Below are positions 1 through 9,688 of a stretch of 64,000 nt of DNA, one piece after another (positions within the stretch are counted from its first letter, which is position 1; each line of letters starts with the position of its first letter). The notes beneath the pieces were generated by a model. That model was given only the letters and a program-made list of their open reading frames with translations. It made no database searches and had not been told where the DNA came from. The DNA comes from Novosphingobium sp. 9U. Lineage in GTDB: Bacteria; Pseudomonadota; Alphaproteobacteria; Sphingomonadales; Sphingomonadaceae. The position numbers and the translations under genes are program-made. The stretch spans positions 2,155,285 to 2,219,284 of the forward strand of contig NZ_LR732469.1 of NCBI RefSeq assembly GCF_902506425.1, written 5' to 3'.

Positions 1-640
1 GATCGGCGAGCGCGAGCTTGTCGTCCACGGCGTCGCGCGCATTGATGGGGTCGTCCTGCTCGGTCATTGAGCGCGAGACGATCGCCCTGCGGTTGGCGGT
101 GACGGCCAGGCGGACGTTCGCCGGGCGGGCTTCGACGCCGCCTTCAAGCCAGGAGCGTAGCAGGCGAGGGCCGGACAGGTCGCCTTCCTCAAAGCCGAGA
201 TCGTCGATGAAAACTAGGAAGCGCCGGTTCTCGCGGCCCAGGTCGGCGAAGAGTTCAGAAACGCCCGCAAGCGCGTCCTGACCCACCTGAACCAAGGCGA
301 TTGCGCCGGGTGCGTCGATCTGTGCTTCGCGGATCGCGGCTCGCAGCAAGGCGGACTTACCCATGCCGCGCGACCCCCACAGCAGCATGTCATGTGCCGC
401 GTGGCCAGCCGCGAGGCGCTGCACGTTGGTGACCACGCGGGCTTTCTGGTTGTCGATGCCTTGCAGCAGATCGAGCGCCGGAGCCTCCAGTCGCGCGATC
501 GGGCGTACACCGCTGGCCGACCAGACGTAGGCAGGGGCGCAGAGCCAATCGACCGCGGGTGAGGGCGGCGGTGCAAGCCGCTCCAGAGCACCGGCGATAC
601 GATCGAGAAGGGTGCTGATGTCGGGAGCTTGGGTGGGCAT
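1..640 (-). CDS. DUF815-family AAA+ ATPase, C-terminus cut by window edge
   Basis: The frame starts with ATG at 640 and stays open to the left edge, giving the first 213 residues. A Walker A motif (GSRGMGKS, residues 89-96) and a Walker B-like stretch (FLVFIDDLGF, 141-150) are visible, and the spacing and flanking text match the DUF815 group of AAA+ ATP-binding proteins common in alphaproteobacteria. The cellular role of this group is not established; a helicase-loader or chaperone-like job is often guessed. It is divergent from the Sua5 gene, with only about 50 bases between the starts. The partial length is due to the window, not a mutation. Confidence 0.85.
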   Translation of the reverse strand, partial: MPTQAPDISTLLDRIAGALERLAPPPSPAVDWLCAPAYVWSASGVRPIARLEAPALDLLQGIDNQKARVVTNVQRLAAGHAAHDMLLWGSRGMGKSALLRAAIREAQIDAPGAIALVQVGQDALAGVSELFADLGRENRRFLVFIDDLGFEEGDLSGPRLLRSWLEGGVEARPANVRLAVTANRRAIVSRSMTEQDDPINARDAVDDKLALAD

Positions 641-691
641 GTGCGGCACTTTTCCTTGGCAAGCAGACCGGTGCGCCTATAGCGGCGAGCC

Positions 692-1636
692 ATGACGCCG
701 GCCAGCCGATCCCCTGTCATCGCCGCCGACCCTGACGGAATCCGCCGCGCCGCGCAGCACTTGCGCGATGGCGGCTTGGCAGCGTTGCCGACTGAGACGG
801 TCTACGGCCTGGGGGCACGGGCCGACCGCGATGCGAGCGTGGCCGCCATCTACCGCGCCAAAGGGCGGCCGAGCTTCAATCCGCTCATCGTGCATGTGGG
901 TGGCTTGCAGCAGGCCGAGGGCCTGGCCGAGTTCGACGATCGCGCAAGAGCGCTCGCGGCGGCGTTCTGGCCGGGCCCGCTGACGATGGTGCTGCCTTTG
1001 CGCGAAGCGGCGGGGCTCGCGAGCGCAGTGACGGCAGGCTTGCCGACTGTCGCGCTGCGCTGCCCCGCGCATCCGGTCATGCGGGCGGTGCTGGAGGTGG
1101 CTGGCGTCCCGATCGCCGCGCCCTCTGCCAACCGCAGCGGTGGCGTAAGCCCCACCACGGCTCAGCATGTCGCGGCTTCGCTCGGCGCTGCGGTCGACCT
1201 TATACTCGATGCCGGACCTTGCACGGCGGGCGTCGAGTCAACGATCGTGGCGCTGCGGCCGGATGGCTGGCAGATCCTGAGGCCGGGGCCGATCACCGAA
1301 GCTCACATCGTCGCGGTACTCGGCACGCCTTCGCTTGCGACGAGTGGCCACGGCATCGAAGCGCCAGGGCAGCTCGCCAGCCACTACGCGCCTGGTAAGC
1401 CCGTGCGCTTGGCCGCCCTGACGGCAGAGCCAGACGAATTCTGGATCGGCTTCGGCTCGGTCGCCGGTCACGCCAGCCTGTCGGCGGGCGGTGACCTCGA
1501 TGAAGCCGCGTCGCGGCTCTACGCTCTGCTGCACGAGGCGGCGGCAGCGCCTCAACCGCGGATTGCGGTCGCGCCGATACCTGAGCTGGGTGTGGGCAGC
1601 GCGATCAACGACCGTCTGCGCCGCGCCGCGGCGTGA
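692..1636 (+). CDS. L-threonylcarbamoyladenylate synthase, Sua5 type
   Basis: Makes threonylcarbamoyl-AMP from threonine, bicarbonate and ATP, the first step of t6A37 modification of ANN-decoding tRNAs, in the cytoplasm. At 314 residues it is the long Sua5 form rather than short TsaC/YrdC. The YrdC domain covers roughly residues 12-200, with LPTETVYGLGA (32-42), KGRPSFNPL (57-65) and the SAN-RSGG segment (145-151). The linker motif HYAPGKP (231-237) that closes over the active site in Sua5 is present, followed by the Sua5 C-terminal domain. The ATG start is the first in frame and leaves a short divergent promoter region with the DUF815 ATPase gene. Confidence 0.93.
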   Translation: MTPASRSPVIAADPDGIRRAAQHLRDGGLAALPTETVYGLGARADRDASVAAIYRAKGRPSFNPLIVHVGGLQQAEGLAEFDDRARALAAAFWPGPLTMVLPLREAAGLASAVTAGLPTVALRCPAHPVMRAVLEVAGVPIAAPSANRSGGVSPTTAQHVAASLGAAVDLILDAGPCTAGVESTIVALRPDGWQILRPGPITEAHIVAVLGTPSLATSGHGIEAPGQLASHYAPGKPVRLAALTAEPDEFWIGFGSVAGHASLSAGGDLDEAASRLYALLHEAAAAPQPRIAVAPIPELGVGSAINDRLRRAAA

Positions 1637-1637
1637 A

Positions 1638-1964
1638 TCAGCGCGGCTCGCGCGGCAATCCGGGCAGCAGATCCTGGATCTGGTCGTACTCCTGGCGCGC
1701 GATGCCGCAGGCATTCTGGTCGCCATCGTCGCATTGGCGGCGGTGCTTGTCGTAGCTGCGCTGGAGCTTGCCAACCTGAGCCTCGCGCCGGCGTATCTCG
1801 CGCCCGCGCTTCTCGTCGGCTTCCGACTGGCTGGTGGTGGTCCAGTCCACGGCCTTGGAGGCGACGCGGACCGGGGCGGTCACCACACCGACAGCGGTTC
1901 GCGCCAGGCAGCCGGACAAGGCAAGCATGGCCACAGGAGCGAGCAGGAGGGCAGGGCGCTTCAT
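1638..1964 (-). CDS. small DUF-type lipoprotein
   Basis: A 108-residue predicted lipoprotein of unknown function. The start chosen (MKRPALLLAP...) gives a clean lipoprotein signal: basic n-region, hydrophobic core, and a lipobox LSGC with the lipidated cysteine at residue 19. A longer in-frame start at 2036 would add 24 charged residues before the signal and is unlikely. The mature part is rich in Arg, Lys, Glu and Gln with two cysteines near residues 78 and 86, and looks helical. The 3' end meets the 3' end of the Sua5 gene, one base apart, so the two genes converge. Confidence 0.72.
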   Translation of the reverse strand: MKRPALLLAPVAMLALSGCLARTAVGVVTAPVRVASKAVDWTTTSQSEADEKRGREIRRREAQVGKLQRSYDKHRRQCDDGDQNACGIARQEYDQIQDLLPGLPREPR

Positions 1965-2032
1965 CCCACCACCGCTGCCACGCGCGCGCTTGCGAGGCAA
2001 TGAACAACGCGATGGTGCCGAAGCCTCACAAC

Positions 2033-2064
2033 GCAAAAGAGCCGCTCCCTTGCGGGGGCGGCTC
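2033..2064 (-). terminator. rho-independent terminator of carD
   Basis: An 11-base-pair GC-rich stem (GAGCCGCyCCC with its complement, one G-U pair possible) with a four-base loop; on the minus strand it is followed by TTTTGCG. It lies about 35 bases past the carD stop, so it fits an intrinsic terminator for that gene. Confidence 0.75.
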
Positions 2065-2099
2065 CTTCAACCGGCGCCACTTTGCCCGATCCGGTTGGA

Positions 2100-2636
2100 T
2101 CAGGCAGCGGTCTCCGGCGTGTCGTAGTACTTGGGTGCATGCTCGTTGAGGATCGCCAGGATCTTCTTGAGCGCTGCCGGCTCGTCGGTCTTCTCCATCG
2201 CGGCCAGCTCGCGCGCCAGGCGCGAGGAGGCGGCCTCAAAGATCTGCCGTTCCGAGTAGCTCTGCTCCGGCTGGTCGTCGGCGCGGAATAGGTCGCGAGT
2301 GACTTCCGCGATCGAGACGAGATCGCCCGAGTTGATCTTGGCCTCGTACTCCTGCGCGCGGCGCGACCACATGGTGCGCTTAACCTTCGGCTTGCCCGTG
2401 AGGGTATCGAGCGCTTCACGCAGCGTCTTGTCCGACGACAGCTTGCGCATGCCGATCGATTCGATCTTGTTGACGGGCACGCGGAGCGTCATGCGCTCCT
2501 TCTCGAACCGCAGGACGTACAGCTCGAGCTGCATGCCAGCGATTTCCTGTTTCTGAAGCTCGATGACCCGGCCGACACCGTGCTTGGGATAGACGACGTA
2601 ATCTCCAACATCGAAGGCATTGGCGTTGGTTGCCAT
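2100..2636 (-). CDS. carD: CarD family transcriptional regulator
   Basis: A 178-residue RNA-polymerase-binding regulator of the CarD/CdnL family, which stabilises open promoter complexes, notably at rRNA promoters. The N-terminal Tudor-like RID domain is plain (FDVGDYVVYPKHGVGRV, then ELYVLRFEKERMTLRVPV), followed by the helical DNA-binding C-terminal half (residues ~65-165) with the conserved MWSRRAQEYEAKINSGDL segment. The start at 2636 (MATNANAF) is preferred over a GTG five codons upstream because AAAGGA, the ribosome-binding site, overlaps that upstream extension. A terminator follows at 2033-2064 and a candidate promoter lies near 2813-2841. Confidence 0.95.
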   Translation of the reverse strand: MATNANAFDVGDYVVYPKHGVGRVIELQKQEIAGMQLELYVLRFEKERMTLRVPVNKIESIGMRKLSSDKTLREALDTLTGKPKVKRTMWSRRAQEYEAKINSGDLVSIAEVTRDLFRADDQPEQSYSERQIFEAASSRLARELAAMEKTDEPAALKKILAILNEHAPKYYDTPETAA

Positions 2637-2812
2637 GTAACGTCCTTTCACCTGCAGGTCCCGCCGATGGTGAAGATGGTGCGACCCAATTGAGACCCTG
2701 CAAAGACAAGGTCTCGCCGCCGGTCAGATCGCGATCTCAACCGTGTGCTGCTGAACCCTGCCTCATACGAAAACGACTGCCGTATGGGCAGGACGCCCCG
2801 GCAGTTGCCCCG

Positions 2813-2841
2813 TATATAGCACCGCTGTCACAAAATTGCCA
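2813..2841 (-). promoter_or_regulatory. candidate carD promoter
   Basis: On the minus strand TGGCAA (2836-2841) and TATATA (2813-2818) are 17 bases apart, a sigma-70-like arrangement in an otherwise GC-rich region. Transcription would begin about 165 bases upstream of carD. Between it and the gene are two short inverted repeats (CATACG/CGTATG at 2764-2786 and GAGACC/GGTCTC at 2692-2715) that could bind a regulator. The -35 matches the consensus only loosely. Confidence 0.35.
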
Positions 2842-2871
2842 GAGCTGAAGCCACTTTGCGTGGCTCAACCC

Positions 2872-2923
2872 GCCGCGTACCCACGCTGACGATTGGGCCG
2901 CTTACCCCGCAAGGGTACGCGGC
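2872..2923 (-). terminator. inverted repeat after fdxA, possible terminator
   Basis: GCCGCGTACCC (2872-2882) and its exact complement GGGTACGCGGC (2913-2923) flank a 30-base loop that itself contains TACCC-CGCAA-GGGTA (2903-2917), so the GGGTA segment can pair with either of two partners. It starts ten bases beyond the fdxA stop codon. There is no clear T-run after it, so it may terminate weakly or act as an mRNA 3' stabiliser. Confidence 0.4.
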
Positions 2924-2932
2924 CGCCGGCGC

Positions 2933-3271
2933 TCAGTCGCCTTCGCCTGGCTCGGGCGAGAAGAACTTCTCGAACTTGCCCTCGACCGCCTTGAACTCGT
3001 CCGCGTCCTCGGGCGAATCCTTCTTCGAGGTCAGGTTGGGCCATTCCGCCGAGTACTTGGCGTTCAGCTCCATCCACTGCTCCAGGCCACTCTCGGTGTC
3101 GGGCAGGATCGCTTCGGCGGGGCACTCAGGCTCGCAGACGCCGCAGTCGATGCACTCGCTGGGGTTGATGACGAGCATGTTCTCGCCCTCATAGAAGCAA
3201 TCGACCGGGCAGACTTCCACGCAATCCATGTACTTGCAGCGGATGCAGGCGTCGGTGACGACATAAGTCAT
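2933..3271 (-). CDS. fdxA: seven-iron ferredoxin (FdxA family)
   Basis: A 112-residue soluble electron carrier with one [3Fe-4S] and one [4Fe-4S] cluster. Cysteines 9, 17 and 50 fit the 3Fe cluster and cysteines 21, 40, 43 and 46 the 4Fe cluster, the pattern CxxCxxxxCxxxCP...CxxCxxCxxxCP of the FdxA family, and the C-terminal extension after residue 60 is typical. The ATG overlaps the stop of the upstream S4 gene by four bases (ATGA), so translation is probably coupled in the operon helicase - S4 protein - fdxA. The electron partner is not shown by the context. Confidence 0.93.
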   Translation of the reverse strand: MTYVVTDACIRCKYMDCVEVCPVDCFYEGENMLVINPSECIDCGVCEPECPAEAILPDTESGLEQWMELNAKYSAEWPNLTSKKDSPEDADEFKAVEGKFEKFFSPEPGEGD

Positions 3272-3582
3272 GGCTGCGGAAACCCCTCTTGGAACGCACT
3301 GGTTGCGGCGGCTGCTATGGGATCAACGGCAGTGCCGTCAAGCACTCTATAGTGCGACCGTGCTTCGGGTGCAGGGCCGCGGCGCACGGGAATGGCCAGC
3401 AGTTCCAGCACCCGAACCTCGCTGCCAACCGCCAGCGTGAGCACGTCGCCGACCACGATCGGCTGGTGCGCGCGCTCGATGCGGCGGCCATTGAGACGGA
3501 TGTGACCCTCTTGCGCCATGGCTTGCGCGATCGATCTGCTCTTCGCCAGGCGCAAGTACCATAGGACCTTGTCGATCCTCAT
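3268..3582 (-). CDS. S4-domain RNA-binding protein, Hsp15-like
   Basis: A 104-residue protein with an S4 RNA-binding fold over residues 1-60 ([19 protein letters not shown]..., then the [10 protein letters not shown] turn). Related Hsp15 proteins rescue stalled 50S subunits carrying nascent peptide-tRNA. The start at 3582 places the S4 motif at the very N-terminus, as in the family; a longer open frame exists upstream but lies antiframe within the helicase gene. It lies 35 bases after the helicase stop and overlaps fdxA by four bases, so the three genes form one unit on the minus strand. Confidence 0.88.
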   Translation of the reverse strand: MRIDKVLWYLRLAKSRSIAQAMAQEGHIRLNGRRIERAHQPIVVGDVLTLAVGSEVRVLELLAIPVRRGPAPEARSHYRVLDGTAVDPIAAAATSAFQEGFPQP

Positions 3583-3617
3583 GGCGCCGCCAGGCCGCTC
3601 TGCATGCACGGGCCGGC

Positions 3618-6167
<2,550 letters not shown>

Positions 6168-6428
6168 CGCAGGTGAAATGTGGCACCGCCGGACCGCACG
6201 CACAAGGCGCGTGCGATGTCGTGCTTGGGGAAAGTAAACACATCTCCTAACAAGGGGTGGCTGGGCAGCGTCGATCCACGACTGCGCAACAGAATCAAAC
6301 AGCTCGTCGCCGACCGCACTCCTCTCGTCGCCCTAGTTCCGCCGAATCTACAAGCTTGGCAGGATGTTAACCTTGCCGGGGCAAAATCCGCTCGTGAACG
6401 CCCGTGGGGCCATTCAGCGAGAGACGGC

Positions 6429-8099
6429 GTGTTCAGGGTTCGGGATCAGTTCGATGACGCGCCGGTGCGAGGGCATAGCCCCGCTGCGCTCGTGGCCGAC
6501 CAGGTCATCGTCGAAGCGCCCGGCTCTCCCGATCAGTCCGAGCCTCGGCTGGTACGTTGGCGTCGCCGTGTCGAGGACTGGTGCGCCCGCATCGACCTTG
6601 CGCCGGATCTCGCCAGCGACATCGGCAGCAAGCGCTGGCTGCGCGGTGCGGGCACGATGCTGGGGCTCAGCGTCTCTGCCATTTCGCTCTGGCCAGACTT
6701 CTCGCAAGTCGAGGCCGCAGCCATGGTGCCCGAGCTTCCCGCCGTTCGCGACGAGTTCCGCAGCCAGATGATCATGCCGTTGGCGCTCGGCGCGGACAGT
6801 GGGAGGCACATGGGAGCGACTTCGAGCATCCGCCCGCTGAACGGCGCGCCCGAGCGACCGACCTTGCAGCTGGTGGCAACGCTTGGCCAAGGCGACAGCT
6901 TCGAGCGCATGCTGGCGCGGGCCGGCGTGGGGCAGGCGGACATCGCGCAAGTCGGCCAGCTGGTCGGCACCGCGATGCCGGCGAGTGCCATCGCTGCCGG
7001 GACACAGTTCGACATCAGCCTGGGACGGCGCCCGCAGCCCGGCGCGCCGCGTGTCTTGCAGAGCATCGACTTTCGCGCACGCTTCGACCTCGACCTGACC
7101 GTGTCGCGGCAAGGCAGCGGGCTGGCGCTCGTCCGCCGACCGATCGCCACCGATGCGACGCCGCTGCGGATCCGCGGCATGGTGGGCAGCAGTCTCTATC
7201 GCTCGGCTCGCAATGCGGGTGCACCGATCGCGGCAATCCAGTCCTACTTGCGCGCCATCGACTCGCAGGTCAGCCTCGAGAGCGAGCTCGCGCCCGGCGA
7301 CGCATTCGATATCGTCGTCGCCTACAAGCGCTCGGCCAAGGGCGAGCGGCAGCTGGGCGACTTGCTCTATGCCGGGCTAGAGCGGGGCGGAAAGCCCCGG
7401 CTTCAGCTGTTGCGCTGGGGCGCGGGTGGCCAGATGGTGGCGGCAGCGGGCCTGCAACAGCCCAGCGAGTCGCGCACGATCGGCGCGCCGGTCGCCGGCC
7501 ATATCACCTCGACATACGGGATGCGGCGCCACCCGATCCTGGGCTTCACCCGCATGCACGCCGGGATCGACTTCGGCGCCAGCTATGGCTCGCCGATCTT
7601 TGCAGTGGCGGACGGGATCGTCTCGTTCGCCGGACGGCACGGCGGCCATGGCAATTATGTCCGGCTGGATCATGGCGGCGGTAACGGCACCGGCTATGGC
7701 CACATGAGCCGCATCGCCGTAGCGCCGGGATCGCGAGTCCGCGCCGGCCAGGTGATCGGCTATGTCGGCTCGACCGGGCTCTCGACCGGGCCGCACCTGC
7801 ACTTCGAGGCTTATCAAGGCGGTCGCACCGTCAACCCGATGGGCCTGCGCTTCGTGGCGCGGCCGCAGATCGATGTGCGCGAGGCTTCGGCCTTCAAGCA
7901 GCGCCTGGCCCAGATCCTGGCGATCCGCCCCGGCGCCGCGCTGGGCAGCATCGTCGCGAGCACGCCCGCAGCCACCGGGCACCATGGTGACCGCGAGATC
8001 GATCGGCTTGCCGACCAGCGCGACGCTGTTCAGCCGCTGCCGAACGCGGGCACCGCCATCAGCCTTGCCGCAGCCGGGAACTTGCCGAACCACAATTGA
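6429..8099 (+). CDS. M23 family peptidoglycan endopeptidase, membrane anchored
   Basis: A 556-residue LytM/M23 metallopeptidase that cuts peptidoglycan cross-bridges or activates amidases in the periplasm. A single transmembrane segment at about residues 74-90 anchors it; the C-terminal M23 domain shows the zinc ligands in RMHAGIDFG (~374-382) and HLHFEAY (~456-462). A central region resembles the OapA/SPOR-like beta domains seen in this family. I place the start at GTG 6429 because the 250 bases before it are less GC-rich and look non-coding; an ATG at 6180 is in frame and would give 639 residues. hemB follows after 31 bases. Confidence 0.85.
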   Translation: MFRVRDQFDDAPVRGHSPAALVADQVIVEAPGSPDQSEPRLVRWRRRVEDWCARIDLAPDLASDIGSKRWLRGAGTMLGLSVSAISLWPDFSQVEAAAMVPELPAVRDEFRSQMIMPLALGADSGRHMGATSSIRPLNGAPERPTLQLVATLGQGDSFERMLARAGVGQADIAQVGQLVGTAMPASAIAAGTQFDISLGRRPQPGAPRVLQSIDFRARFDLDLTVSRQGSGLALVRRPIATDATPLRIRGMVGSSLYRSARNAGAPIAAIQSYLRAIDSQVSLESELAPGDAFDIVVAYKRSAKGERQLGDLLYAGLERGGKPRLQLLRWGAGGQMVAAAGLQQPSESRTIGAPVAGHITSTYGMRRHPILGFTRMHAGIDFGASYGSPIFAVADGIVSFAGRHGGHGNYVRLDHGGGNGTGYGHMSRIAVAPGSRVRAGQVIGYVGSTGLSTGPHLHFEAYQGGRTVNPMGLRFVARPQIDVREASAFKQRLAQILAIRPGAALGSIVASTPAATGHHGDREIDRLADQRDAVQPLPNAGTAISLAAAGNLPNHN

Positions 8100-8130
8100 A
8101 GCCGGTGCCGATTTGCGGCAAGCGGCGGGC

Positions 8131-9126
8131 ATGACCGCAGCCTATCCGCACGCCCGCCTGCGCCGCACCCGCACCACCGCCTGGAGCCGCGCGATGCACC
8201 GAGAGACGGTGCTGACGCCGGCCGACCTGATCTGGCCGCTGTTCGTCACCGACGGCACCGGCGTCGAGGATCCGATCTCGTCCCTGCCGGGCGTATCGCG
8301 CTGGTCGCCGGACGGCATCGCCGATCGCGCGCGCGAAGCCTTGGCGCTGGGCATTCCGTGCCTTGCCTTGTTCCCCAACACCCAGCCCGAGCGCCGCAGC
8401 GAGATGGGCGAGGAAGCGCTCAATCCCGACAACCTGATGTGCCGGGCGATCCGCACCATCCGCGACGCCGTGGGTGACGCAGTGGGCGTGCTGACCGACG
8501 TGGCGCTCGACCCCTATACCAGCCACGGCCAGGACGGGCTGATCGACGAAGCGGGCTATGTCCTCAACGACCGTACGGTGGAGGCACTGGTCGGCCAGTC
8601 GCTCAACCAGGCCGCCGCGGGTGCCGACATCATCGCACCATCGGACATGATGGACGGACGCATCGCCGCGATCCGTGCCGCGCTGGAGGGCGACAGCCAC
8701 GTCAACGTCCAGATCATGGCCTATGCCGCCAAGTACGCCTCAGCCTTCTACGGCCCGTTCCGCGATGCGGTCGGCTCGCGCGGGCTGTTGAAGGGTGACA
8801 AGAAGACCTACCAGATGGACCCGGGCAACAGCGAGGAGGCCTTGCGCGAAGTCGCGATGGACCTGGCCGAGGGCGCCGACAGCGTGATGGTGAAGCCTGG
8901 CCTGCCCTACCTCGATATCGTGCGGCGGGTGAAGGAGCGGTTCGAAGTGCCGGTCTTCGCCTACCAGGTCTCGGGCGAGTACGCGATGATCGAGGCCGCC
9001 GCCGCGGCTGGGGCGGGTGATCGCGATGCTCTGGTGCTGGAGACACTGCTGGCGTTCAAGCGTGCCGGCTGCTCGGGCGTGCTGACGTACCATGCAGCCC
9101 ATGCCGCTCGGCTGCTGAATGGCTGA
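8131..9126 (+). CDS. hemB: delta-aminolevulinic acid dehydratase (porphobilinogen synthase)
   Basis: Condenses two 5-aminolevulinate molecules to porphobilinogen in haem synthesis, cytoplasmic, 331 residues. The two Schiff-base lysines are Lys201 (YAAKYASAFYG) and Lys255 (SVMVKPGLPY). The metal site reads DVALDPYTSHGQDG (residues 123-136) with aspartates instead of the cysteine triad of zinc-type enzymes, so it should be a magnesium/monovalent-ion type. The ATG at 8131 matches family N-termini. The last eight bases overlap the following GNAT gene, beginning an overlapping run that extends to agmatine deiminase. Confidence 0.95.
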   Translation: MTAAYPHARLRRTRTTAWSRAMHRETVLTPADLIWPLFVTDGTGVEDPISSLPGVSRWSPDGIADRAREALALGIPCLALFPNTQPERRSEMGEEALNPDNLMCRAIRTIRDAVGDAVGVLTDVALDPYTSHGQDGLIDEAGYVLNDRTVEALVGQSLNQAAAGADIIAPSDMMDGRIAAIRAALEGDSHVNVQIMAYAAKYASAFYGPFRDAVGSRGLLKGDKKTYQMDPGNSEEALREVAMDLAEGADSVMVKPGLPYLDIVRRVKERFEVPVFAYQVSGEYAMIEAAAAAGAGDRDALVLETLLAFKRAGCSGVLTYHAAHAARLLNG

Positions 9127-9688
9127 CTTCCGCATCGATACCGATCGGCTGGTGCTGCGCAATTGGAAGCCTGGCGACATCGATCGTTATGCCGCCGTGG
9201 CCAATACGCCGGCAGTAACCCGGTGGCTGGGACCGCCCCTGGATGCCGAGGCACTGGCCGCGACCGAGGAGCGCGTCGTGGCGTGCCACGAGCAGCACGG
9301 CTACTGCTTCTGGCTGCTCGAGCGCCAGCATGACGGCGGGCACCTGGCCGGAGAAGTCCTCGGCTTTTGCGGCATCAAGCGTGACGATGCGCCCGGTAGT
9401 CCATACTTCGGCGGCTTCGAGATCGGCTGGCGCCTGCGTGAGGACGCGTGGGGCATGGGCTATGCGAAGGAGGCGTCCACCGCCGCGCTCGATGCGGCAT
9501 TCCGGCAGTTCGGGGCGGACGAGGTCATCGCCTATACCGTTATCGAGAACACGCCCAGTTGGGGGCTGATGGAGCGGCTCGGCATGCGTCGGCGCGAAGA
9601 CCTCGACTACGAGGATCGCCGCTTCGTTCTGCCTGCGCAGCTCGCCTGGACGATCACGGCCGAAGCGTGGAGCACGCGCTCAGCATGA
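9119..9688 (+). CDS. GNAT acetyltransferase, RimJ/RimL-like
   Basis: A 189-residue acetyl-CoA-dependent N-acetyltransferase. The N-terminal TDRLVLRNWKPGDIDRYA is typical of the RimJ/RimL subgroup, the central GFEIGWRLREDAWGMGYAKEA carries the acetyl-CoA-binding turn, and IENTPSWGLMERLGMRR is the usual C-terminal beta-helix pair. The substrate cannot be told from sequence. It overlaps hemB at its 5' end by eight bases and the membrane spermidine-synthase-like gene at its 3' end by four bases (ATGA). Confidence 0.85.
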   Translation: MADFRIDTDRLVLRNWKPGDIDRYAAVANTPAVTRWLGPPLDAEALAATEERVVACHEQHGYCFWLLERQHDGGHLAGEVLGFCGIKRDDAPGSPYFGGFEIGWRLREDAWGMGYAKEASTAALDAAFRQFGADEVIAYTVIENTPSWGLMERLGMRRREDLDYEDRRFVLPAQLAWTITAEAWSTRSA

